Source: Malachius bipustulatus (Eukaryota; Arthropoda; Insecta; Coleoptera; Melyridae). Taken from it: a DNA stretch of 64,000 bases. The notes beneath the pieces were generated by a model. It saw nothing but the letters and a program-made list of their open reading frames with translations, did no database searches and was not told the DNA's origin. Position numbers and translations under genes: made by a program. Shown here one piece after another: positions 48,933-59,900 of the stretch (positions are counted from its first letter, which is position 1; the number at the start of each line of letters is the position of its first letter). Location: contig OU342634.1 in assembly GCA_910589415.1 (NCBI GenBank), positions 25,479,144 through 25,543,143 on the forward strand. The letters run 5' to 3'.

Positions 48933-49350
48933 CAGGGTGAGTCGGGAGGAACGCCCCTAACTCCAGGAGTGTACTATACACGTGTAACAATACTTTAAAA
49001 AAAAATTAATGTTATCCGATTTTCATTTGTTTTCAAGTTATAACGTAATAACAAATAAAGAAAATTTTATAATTAACATTTTATTGTAAAGGTTCAAAAA
49101 TACACTGTCACAGTAAATGACATATTATCAAAACAACAAAACTGTCAAAATACTTAAGCCTCGAACATTGCATACCTACTCTGATTATGCGGAAATTTTA
49201 ATGCAAGTGGAATTATAGATACATTTTTTTTAATTACGTTATAACTTGAAAACAAATGAAAATCGGGTAAGAAAATTCAATTAAAAAAATAATATTTATA
49301 CGTGTATAGTACACTCGTGGAGTTTGGGGCGTTCCTCCCGACTCACCCTG
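48933..49350. mobile_element. 418-bp foldback, CAGGGTGAGTCGGGAGGAAC ends, TA target
   Basis: It starts CAGGGTGAGTCGGGAGGAAC and ends GTTCCTCCCGACTCACCCTG, with TA outside both ends. The arms are near-identical inward to AAGTTATAACGTAAT and its mirror. It lies 8 bp beyond the outer arm of the preceding foldback. Confidence 0.92.
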
Positions 49351-51190
49351 TATATTTCTTTGCTTCAATAAGAAATGATTTCATTTTTTTATTGGCATTG
49401 TCTTTAAAAATTATTTGCGCACCCTGAAAAGTTGAGATATTTGCCTAAAATGAAAGCTCATTTTCTAGGTAAGTACTAATATTAATTTATTCATCTTTTT
49501 AATGTGCATATACGCAACGTTTTCTCATGAGTTACTCTCATACGTATTACTATAATATACTCGCCCGTGTATTAAAAATATTCCCTTATGTAATCATACT
49601 TAAATGTACATAATTTACATATTAGGCATTCGTTGAAGCTGATATTGAGTATACTACGTATAATAGATGACCCAGTTATATAATTTCATATAACTTAATA
49701 AATAGTCTTCTCGTAAAATTGCATGATATTATAATTCACTATTATAATATGGTAGCTACCTACCTAATAAATCTAATAAAAAGAAACGAAGGTCAAATTC
49801 GATATTGACCTGACCTCATATAAAATTAATTGTTTGCTTATTCTGTATATAGATCCCTCTATAGTGGGATCTTGTCCACTAGCAGTACCTGAATATAATT
49901 TTTTAGATTTAAAAGGAAAAATATATAAAATTAATTTAAATTTATGAATAAAACTACTACGACCCTTTTTAATAATAATTATATTATTTTACCCGTAGGT
50001 GAAGCAGGTATTGTAATGTTTTCTTGTCTCTTTTATGTTCCTAATAATACCCGGCTCGATTCTTACCTGCCTAAAAAACATATTCAAGTTCAAAGTCGAT
50101 CAATATAATTATTAATACGTTCATCGGTATAGGTATTTTGTTATTCAGGTTTTAAATCTTTTGTGCTCTAATCCTCATCAATCTCGCAGCTTAATTCAGC
50201 TTGATAGGTAGAGAGACAACAATTCTATAGTGCCAATAATCAAACGTTAATGTTGGTATTAATTATTGCACGGTGGTGGTTAAAATTGGATGTCTAATGA
50301 ATTATGGCGCTGAATGATTAAAATACCCGGCAGTATTCTGACTCATATTATTTAACCAACAATCTAATAACGAAACTAGTTTTTTTTTTTAATCTCGGTA
50401 TGTAGGTACAAAAAAGTCAATTTAAACTTTTTGTGATCGGTAAGTACTTATTTTATTGGCCGGTTTTCAATAACAAGTATGTAGTTAACTATAATATAAA
50501 ATCGGGTAGGTGTATAAAGTACATATTATTATACAGAGTGATACATTATACAGGTACTTACTTACAAAACAGGTTTTTATTTAACTTGAAAAAAGTTAAT
50601 AAAGCTACCTATGTTCAATTATTTCTCCTTCGGCACTTCATTAATCGTGATTCTCGATTGATGAGAAGTTAAAAATTTTAAGTGAATTTTATATTTCGAC
50701 GTTGTTACCCTCTTATTTACAAGTCGAATAAAAAGAAAGGCGCTTTATTGCTTTCTCTCGTACGAGTTTGGGGGCTTTCACACTAATTTTACATTAAATT
50801 AACATAAATTCTCAACTTTCATGATCTACCCTACGTTGTGTTCTTTTAATTAAAACAGATCATTATGCACACTCAAAGATAACTTGATTATAAAAAATAA
50901 CAAGTTTATAGAATAACAATGATTAACTGACCTGGTACAACATCAGGTTCTGAAAATACAGTGTCCGCATAAGAAATTAATCTTTCATATTACATACTAA
51001 TAATTGGTTTAACATTAAAAATGGTTACCTAAATGAGATTATGTTTTCCTCAATTGATTAATTAATTTTATTAATTCAATTGAATAATGAAATCATCATA
51101 ATAAAGCAACATAACAATGACAATGAAACATACAGAATATTAGGCATACTTATTAGAATTATTCTCAAAGGAAAGTGCTACAGTTTTTAT
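49351..51190. other. No gene seen
   Basis: Strongly AT-rich with many TAGGTA/TACCTA motifs and no recognised repeat family. Confidence 0.5.
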
Positions 51191-51194
51191 TTTC

Positions 51195-52135
51195 TCACCC
51201 TCTATGTTTTTTTGGACCGCTGAAAACGAATTTGAAGTTTGCTGGCAGAAATTTGGTCCGGAACTCTGTTTTTTGCACTTTTTGCGCAAAATTTTGCTTT
51301 TTTTCAGTTTTCTGACCTAAATCCCAGAAAGAATTTTTTTGTCTACCTAAATTTAGGTAGACAAAATTTCCTACATTTCTTGTAAATAACGCTCTTTTTA
51401 TATAGATGACTAACCGTCCCGCCGGTAGAGCACGGAAAAAAAATTCCCATTGAATGGGGTTTTGGATTGCTATAGTTTTGATTTTCTCCCCCTCTTTGTG
51501 TTTTGGGTCGTTTTTTGGGAAAATTTTTCTGGCAAAAATTTGGCCCGCAGTTTTTTTTTGCACTTTTTGCCCAATTTTTTTTACTTTTTCAAGCTTTTGG
51601 TCTAAATCTCAAAATGAAGCGTTTTTTCGACAAGCCCATTCTATACAATATTATAGTAGGCAAAATTTCGTATAAAACACGTTTTTTTTAAGACTATAAC
51701 CGTTCCGCCGAGAGAGCGCGCCAAAAAACATTCCCATTGTGTGGGGTTTTGGAAATTTTCTCACCCTGTGTATTTTTTTTGGATCGCTGAACACGAATTT
51801 GAAACTTTCTGGCAAAAATTTGGCTCTGGACTTTTTTTTGCACTTTGTGCCACTTTATTTTCACTAGATATGGGAATATGTTTTTTTGGCGCGTTCTACC
51901 ATCGCGGAACGGTTGGTAAATTTAAAAAAAAAAAAACGTTATTTATGAGAAATGTAGGAAATTTTGTCTACTTTAATTTCGTCTAGAATGGACGTGTCGA
52001 ATAAATGCATCCTTTCTGAGATTTAGGCCAAAAACTGAAAAAAGTGCAAAATTTGGGCACTAAATGCAAAAAAAAAAGTTTAGAGCCAAATTTTTGCCAA
52101 CAAACTTCAAATTCGTGTTCAGCTACCCAGCATAC
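51195..52135. repeat. Three direct units of about 285 bp plus one inverted unit
   Basis: Each unit has CTGGCA(A/G)AAATTTGG, TTTTTTGCACTTT and TCTAAATC(T/C)CA; units start near 51220, 51510 and 51780. The last (52005-52130) is inverted (GCCAAATTTTTGCCAACAAA, AATTCGTGTTCAGC). The 122-codon minus-strand frame at 51195-51563 lies within the repeat and has no recognisable family. Confidence 0.7.
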
Positions 52136-52139
52136 CCAA

Positions 52140-52560
52140 AACATATTAGTGGGTGTGTTCCGTCATCGTAATTAATTTGATCGTTCGAAATTGAAATCTA
52201 ATCGCGACGAACGATATGCTAATTTCATTCAGCAACATTTCGTTCGTCATCGCAAAACTCGTGGGTTCGAAGAACAACATCCATCCCTTCCTTCCCTTAA
52301 CCCGCACACGGAAGAGAGAAGCAAGAAGGAAGAGAACAATTTCGTGATACGACAAATCGTGTCGTATCAATTAAATCGTATCGTGAACCGCGCCTTACAA
52401 CCGCGGCTTATAATCGTTAAAATTTAAGTGATTACCAACCATCATAGCAGGAGACAGAAGCAGACCGAAGGTCAGTAAATAGTTATTCGAATTATTTATT
52501 GTGCATATCTATCTACTCCTGTTTCCTTCGGGGTTAATAGCCCTGGTCCTTCGCCGTCGT
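52140..52560 (+). other. Unique-looking block upstream of Shank: candidate leader exon or LTR
   Basis: The block is richer in G and C than its neighbours and lacks the foldback sequence on its left. A possible donor AAG|GTCAGT sits at 52471 and another, AAG|GTGAGA, near 52566. Equally, TGGTCCTTCGCCG near 52543 resembles the sequence after the LTR in some insect retrotransposons. I cannot decide between a noncoding Shank exon and a retrotransposon end. Confidence 0.25.
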
Positions 52561-52564
52561 AAAC

Positions 52565-53730
52565 AAGGTGAGAAAATCAAAATTACAGCAAAACTTACTT
52601 CTGAAGCCCCGTTTAATTTATTCCTAATACATTTGCCTAGCCCACGGTGTAAAGTATATAATGTGGCGGAACGAGAGCTGCAAGCGCGAACAGATATCGT
52701 CACATTACCCCAGATTGACCCAAGTGTGTTGTTGCTCTCGGTCGCAATGTTTTGTTCTGCCAAGGGTATTAATATTTAAATTTTGGTATGTCAATGCCAA
52801 TAGATGAAATACCCGTGGTAGTTTCATCGCATCAACTTCTACAATTAGTAACAACACAGTTTCTACCCATTTTTGTATACGACTACGACTCTCTTTATTT
52901 GCCCCCCCCCCCCCAATCTGACTTATTTAAAGCACCTGCTTTTTCCGCTATTCTTTAAGGAATGGCGATGATTTTTGACTGCTGAGTTATAAGTATCCGA
53001 TTGTCAAAATTTGTTATTTTTCTTACTGTTTGACTTTTACGGATTTACGGGATGTCATAAATTCATCATATCCATCATAGTAGGTATTCGTTATATGTTT
53101 TGATTTATATTTGTTTTATTTATTTATAGGCGTAAAATTGTTTCTTGCAATTCATTTTGGGCGATTTGGATTTCATGGAACGATTTCTACACTTGTGCTT
53201 GTATCGAAAAAGAAATGTTTTTCATCATTTTACCACCAAATTGGATTTTTATCGATTATTTCTGTTGTAATTATAACATTTTCTATAAAACGTATTTCAA
53301 GTTTTTTAGGGTGGGAGTAACAAGTCACTTTACAGATCTAATAGGTAACTATAAAATCATCATTTAAATTTAATTAAACAATCTTTAGTGATTTATTGCT
53401 CACTTTGTGTACGTATTTATCCGCATTATTGCGCAATCGTTGCAATTATATAACAATGCAGACTGACGAGTAATAATAATTGCTAAATTAAATTCGGTGA
53501 ATTGCAAATATAAAAAGCTTCCATTGTAAGTCGATTGAAATGTGACAGATTCAAAAACAATGTTGATAAAAAATAAGCCCGAAAAATAATAACAATAAAG
53601 TGAAACATATTATTATAACACCAACACGAGCGAGCGTATGTGTGACATTATAACTAAACAATTTTTTTCACTATCGGTAATTTTATTAGGTCACAGATTA
53701 AGACGATGGTAGCATAAATTTGTGGCTTGT
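52565..53730. other. Region just upstream of Shank; no gene recognised
   Basis: AT-rich with a C-run at about 52901-52913. The short frames at 52.5-52.8 and 53.1-53.3 kb look like chance. Confidence 0.5.
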
Positions 53731-53775
53731 GTTTGTTTTATTTTCTTCTGTTGATTATTTATTTTCCTGTTCCAG
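53731..53775 (+). promoter_or_regulatory. 3' splice site before the first Shank coding exon
   Basis: A T-rich tract ends in TTTTCCTGTTCCAG directly before 53776. It implies at least one upstream exon, so the Shank promoter is not immediately adjacent to the start codon. Confidence 0.75.
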
Positions 53776-53797
53776 ATGCGAGGAATCTCTTATATTA

Positions 53798-53950
53798 ATG
53801 GAGGAGGAGGCGTCCAATCATGGCGTTGAGGAGGGTAATGTCCTGGTGAAAATCCACGTTCCTGAGCTTGATATACAAAAGTGCCTACAATTTCCAAAGG
53901 ACCAATTAGTTTGGAATATCAAGGAACAATGTCTTGCTGCTTTACCACAA
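53798..53950 (+). CDS. Shank: Shank coding exon 1: start codon and first half of the SPN domain
   Basis: It encodes residues 1-51 and ends in phase 0 at a strong donor (CAA|GTAAGT). The ATG at 53798 is the first in-frame Met after a very good acceptor (pyrimidine tract, then TTCCAG ending 53775), so the exon itself starts at 53776 and carries about 22 bp of leader. The acidic start MEEEA leads into VLVKIHVPEL and the QKCLQF stretch, the first strands of the SPN fold. By alignment from memory, Lys18 and Lys28 fall where SHANK3 Arg12 and Lys22 contact Ras-family GTPases. The frame stays open back to the acceptor, so extra N-terminal residues from an upstream exon cannot be excluded. Confidence 0.88.
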
Positions 53951-56900
53951 GTAAGTATGAATAAATTATAAACAGGACTAATTTATTTGTTCATCTAAAT
54001 ACACCGAAATACAATAAAAATTAGGCATTTCAATGCCAAATCGCCTTTAACTTATCGCTTTTGAACCCCACTGAGATTCGCTATAGACTGGCATTTATAT
54101 TCTAAGTACCCTTTCTGCCTATATATAGTGTCATTCGATAATAGTTTCAAGATCGACTTTGTTACTGGAAGGTTCATTATGTAGGTAAAGGCAGGCCCGC
54201 CAACATGTATAGTAATAAAAGTTTTTATAACCAGGCAAGTGCGCCTTGTTTTTTGCTTCCGCCCTTCTTTTTGGATAACTAGTTAAGGTAACCAAATAAG
54301 AGGACCTATACTAAGCACAAGACGTGCTTACCTGGATCATAAAATCTACTGCGCACTTTCATTACTATACCTGTTCGCTGGCCTGCCAGCGGGATGCTGA
54401 TCCCGAATCTGTGCGGTCAATAGGTCGAAAATCGCAAACTGCACTCCGTCTCTCAATTATTCGCAGCTCAGGAACTCAGACCACTTGGTCGGCGTCACAA
54501 TAACTCAGGCGCCGAACTGTCGCTATGATCAATCGCCGTGTTTTCACGTTTACATTTTCTCCCCGCAACAATAATGAACTTGTTGGATCGGTGGGTATCG
54601 GTTAGCGTGTCGATTAATTCGCTGCAACACTACTGTCACAACCATTGAAGCCGATGTTTCCTTTTTTTAAAATGAAATTATTGAACTTGTTAAGTCTATT
54701 TTCACTAATTTCACTTAAGGCTTATTTAATCAGAAGGTCGATTCATTTGGCAAGTCTGAACAGACCTTTAAGTCTTCCCTGCTGGGACTCGGGGTCCTAG
54801 GACTGTATGGTGATTGGTGAGTTCGTATGAGTGCTTGCCAGTACGGAGTACTGATATTTCTTGGGAGGCTGTCTTGTCTTCTTCGATGAAAAAAAAAACA
54901 ATGAGAACCTCTGGAGGTTCTAGATCTTGCAATTCTTTTACAGTAGTTCCATCTCCTGTTTAAGTGGAGTACTGAAGAGATTTAGATTTAGATTTATCGT
55001 GAGTGGGTTTTTTGTGACACCTCCATTGTGACATTGTGACACCTCCACTGCGACCAAAGGTCTAATTTGTGGCTCACATCTAGTTGTGCTACATTAAACC
55101 CTTCAGATCAGCCTTTTTGAGGAAGCGACTGTCTTGGCTATTGGTAATGTATCCATGTCCTTCAGTGTGAGAAAGTTACTCCCGAAGGTTTGTAGTCTGA
55201 TTCTTCCCAAAGCGGGACACTCGCATACGATGAGTTTTGCTGTTTCGTCATACGTTTTGCATCCGTGCTCCAAGTACGGAGCACGGGCGGCATTCAGCGC
55301 TGATCGCTAAACCCATCTTGTGCAGATGATGGTTCAGCTTGCAGTGCTGAGTAAATAGACCTATTAGGGCTTTTAGTTCTTTCCTGTTAAAGTCAATAGT
55401 TCTTTCGTCCTTTTTTTCGACGTGCCCTGTATAAAGGCCTTCGAATGGTCCAATCTTGGCAAGTTTTGGAGTGCTGATGGACTTCCGTCTCAGCCCAGTT
55501 GCGTATTGTTTGTTGTGGCAGAATGGCTCGGAATCTAGATCAGAGTTACCTCGTCGTTCCTTGCTAGGGCATTCAGTCACAGCAATGGTAAACCTCGGGG
55601 GTCATTATACTGCAGTTTAAGGTTTGCGCCATGTTCTACCGTATAGCATTGTTAACCGTGGTGGGGATACTCATGCAAAAGTAGTGGCACCGTGTTCCCA
55701 GTGTGTAAGATTTTGTTTGATATGAGGTATGGCGCCCCAATGATCAGTAGATAAGTTTCAGGATTGTATATTTTGTATGATTGCGAGTTTGTTTAGTAGA
55801 GGCGGAGATTGTGCTCCAGGCGGAGACGGTGTGGGTAAGTGCATGTCTCCTTTGACTTCACAGAGTTTTGTGTGATTCTTAGACCAGTTTTTGTCAGTTC
55901 CAGAATATTGAACCTTTAAGAGAATCAGGGACACATTTTGCTCCCAAACATGGTTGTTTGGGTTAAGGAGATGTGTAGATGTTTGAACAGTTTGTTGTGG
56001 TGACAGGGTTCTTGGGGAACCCTGCTTTCGCAACATGTTTTGTAGAGGGATGTTTTCTTGTGCAGTCTTGTTTGGTAAAATCTATTTATGGGGAAGTAGT
56101 GTGTAAGTTTGATCAAGTGTTTTGCGTTTGTTGTTTTTTTTTTTTTTTTGATGGAGTTGTGGAGTTTCCCTCGCGGAGGCCGAATTGTTCCGGAAGAATG
56201 GATGGTGTTTGTGAGTGGGTGTCTTGTATTATTTTTGTGAGGCGTGTTCTTCTGCATGTAAGTTATAGAGTTTATTGTAGTTTTTTCCATCTTTGTTGCG
56301 GCCATTTTCGATAAGTCTTTCGTTTTGTTTGCTTTATAAGAAACGTAATTGTGTTAGTTCATTCTAGTGTAGTAGGCAATCCATCACATGTAATAATATT
56401 TCTCTCACATTGCGTGATTCTTGAGACTGACCCACTCTTCCTATATAGCTCGATTGAAGAGAGCAATAATCGGTCTCGCCCATGTGCATGCGTCACTATA
56501 CTGTCGGCTTTATTAACATTTGCTCTTGCATAATCCTATTTATCGAGAATTGTAGTAATTATTAATATACACCTCTTATATCGGTTAATTTGAATATTGT
56601 GGGTATTTTTTGCTCCAAGGTTTTCATGTCGGTTGTTGTGATTGAAGAGGCTTTAAAAAATTGTAGCCACCTTCATAGAGGAGCCTTAAAATCCCCAAAA
56701 ATTTGGCGTATTTGTTAAATAAAAAATTGAAAGGTGTGTAAGGAGAATATTACAAAATATGCGGAATCAACGCAAATTCACTTGTCGAATCATTGCACAA
56801 AACCATCAAGTACTTACTATTCATTAGATTCAAGACCATAAAAAGATTAGGTAAGGTCTATTTATTAGTTTGCAATAATGTTACGGTTCTTTTAGCCTTT

Positions 56901-59900
56901 CCATAGGCAGCCAATAATAGTTTTACCTACATATTCCTTGTATTGCTCATTTTTGATTACACTTTGGTTGTCTGAATGTTTGCGTGTATGTAGGTATACT
57001 ACATCATGCAAAATTCGTTTATAAAAATAATCCCAGACTCAATTAATCAATTATTTATTTAATAATTACTTATATTTATTTTCACACGCTACACACCAAT
57101 TATTTATCTAATTATTTAAGTAGTGCTTTGTATTAGTGTAATACGTAATACGTAATGCGGCAGTTATTTGGTTCTTAAAAATTTGAGGGTCCGTCGTTTG
57201 AAATCAAAATATTTTAAAAAATTTCAGGAACTGAAGGAGGGTTTCAACTACGGTCTATTCAGTCCGCCTGAGAACGGGAGAGCTGGGAAATTCCTGGATG
57301 AAGAACGGAGACTGGGCGATTACCCCTTCAACTCCCCCGTCGGATATTTAGAGGTAGGTAACTTTCAATCAAGAGGGCTTGAATTTTCATTAAACGTACA
57401 TCGATCTGTCGGTATTTTTAGCTGAAATACAAGCGGCGTGTTTACAAAACGCTCAGTTTGGATGAAAAACAATTGAAGAACCTGCATACACGCGCCAATT
57501 TCAAGAGACTGATAGATTACGTTCAAAATGCTCAGGTCGAAAAAATCACCAAGATGTGCAGCAAAGGTCTGGATCCGAACTTTCAGTGCCAGGACTCAGG
57601 AGGTGGGCATTTTTATATTGTTAGTGAAAATAACTTTTATTTAAATAAACATATTTAGGTATGTACTTTTTTTAAATTCTTTTAAATACAATTGGCCCAG
57701 GGTCTAGATTGTGGAGTGAAGACTCAAGTGTTTCTTTCACTCGAGACTACTCGAGAGGATCGAGGCAATCCTTTTGTACTGACAGCGCTTTCCTGACGTC
57801 ATAAATTTGACTTGGTAAGGACTTCATAATAAATGACGAGAAAACGACGTTACACCGACGTGATAAACAACATGGTTGAGAAATTACATCAAGATTTACG
57901 TAGAAATTACCTCGGGGATCAAAAGTGACTAAAAATGACGTCATTATGACGTCTGCTTCCCTGGCAGTAGAGCAAGTCCTGTTGCTGACTAGCAACTGTT
58001 AAATATTACTACCTAGTGTAGTGCTTGTTTTTCTTTGTCAGAACATATTAATTTGCCCATAAATATGAATTAATAATTCTAATATGTCAAATAATAAATT
58101 GCCAAAACAAGACAAGTTTAAATTCCGTTGATTTGTATCCAGTGGGCGTCTTCGTATCATTTTATATTTTTCCATTATTTCTCAGAGACCCCCTTAACTT
58201 TGGCAACGACCATCAAAGATCCAGCCAAAGTCCTCATCGCTCTGGTGAACGGCGGTGCTCTTCTGGACTACCGCACCAAAGATGGCACGACGGCGATGCA
58301 TCGAGCAGTCGAGCACCACAATTTGGAGGCAATGCGGACTCTCCTGGAGCTGGGAGCCTCTCCTAATTACAAAGACGCCAAAGGGCTGACTCCGCTCTAC
58401 CTTAGCATCACCTGCAATGCCGACCCTCAGTTCACCGAGGTTCTGCTGCACGATCACGCCATTAGCGGGGCCCAAGACCTGCATGGATGGAGTGAAATAC
58501 ACCAGGTGAGGTGACTTTGAAATATTCCGTTAAAATTTATGAGACCCAACTTTTAACCACCTACCTCTTGAATTAAAACTCATTTTATGTAAAAGCAATA
58601 GCACACAATAATTTTGGTTTACCAATTTTTTTTTTTAAGTCATAAATGATGCCAAAAGAAACGAAATCTTTTTAGAAAAAGGAGGGGGAGGGCCAATAAT
58701 AGTACAAGAGCCCACTGCCAAAAGTGACATCTTGCACAGCAGATGCCGTCTATGATTCCGCCCCAGTGACAGGGACATATTGTCACGCGTAATGCTGCCC
58801 AAAAATAAAAAAAAAATCAGGCATATTCTTTGGGAAAAATAAACATTTTTTTTTTTAGTTTTTCTGTAAAGCACATCTTTTTTCGTTGACAAATCAATAT
58901 TTGTGTAACAACCACCCCCCTACCCCCGATGATTGTCTAGAAAAAGCGGCCAGGACCCACCTCGTTGTGTCGTTTCTTCTTGTAGCAACCCTCGGTTCAC
59001 GGATAGGGTATGCAAAAGCTCAGGAGTCAAGAAATACCTGTGTAATCAAAATTACTTAAGATTAAAGAATCAAATGATATCACTATTTCATATATGTTTC
59101 AAACTGGATATCAGTTCGTTCCTTGCAATGAAATCTTAAATTACCTCAATTAATTTCCTTTAGTTAATTTACATTTATTTATTCAGACCTTCCGATGCTG
59201 TTCCTGCAGCTGGTTTGAAAAGGACCTGCTTGAGTCATTTCAATCATCTTACTCTCTGTTTGCCTTGGCTTTTGTGTGCGAGGGTTGTCGTAAAAATTCC
59301 TGACCTGACAATGAATTGAATGGTTTGGTGATTTCGCTTTCCTCGGATGTTTGGGTGTCTTTGAGACTTACGTTGTTGCCAGATTGGGCAAGTTTTACTT
59401 CAATTTCAAGCTTGTGGTTTTTACTGTTTCAATGTTTCCTGATTTGACTAAGTCATCAATTTGCAGGTAAGCTTTACCAAGAGAAATTACCGGACCTACA
59501 AGAGACGAAGGCAGCATCCCACTGACCTCCCTCAGGCCAAGGCCACTGTGTTCAAGTGAACATAGGTTTGAATTCAAGCGACTTATACACAATAATAAAA
59601 ACACTGAATGCACTCTCGCATTCGCGCAACTGCTGAAAGAAATACCTTGATCACTTTGGATCTGAGTTTACCGTAAAAGGCTATGCTCTGACATTACGGA
59701 ACTCGGTTTTGTTTTGTTTTTTGTTTGTTTTGGTTTTAACCCTTCATTTGTTCTTATTAATGTTATAAGTCTACTCCAACTTTTGATGTAAACCCCGATT
59801 TGTTTGAATTTGTTGTTTTGCGTTTCTGAGGTTTTAGTTGTCAAAGTTCGAAATGAGGTACAAATTGATACTTAACAAACAAACTAGAAATAAAGTTAAA

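Noticed and set aside
51195..51563. 122-codon minus-strand frame with similarity to a frame at 45.1 kb
   Set aside because: The similarity is at the DNA level of a noncoding repeat that also occurs as direct and inverted units; no protein family was recognised.
55979..56314. 111-codon frame opposite a 126-codon frame in Shank intron 1
   Set aside because: Both overlap a T-run in G/T-rich intronic sequence, and neither has recognisable domains.
58133..58502. Alternative frames on both strands overlapping Shank exon 4
   Set aside because: The ankyrin frame is strongly supported; the others are shadows of GC-rich coding sequence.
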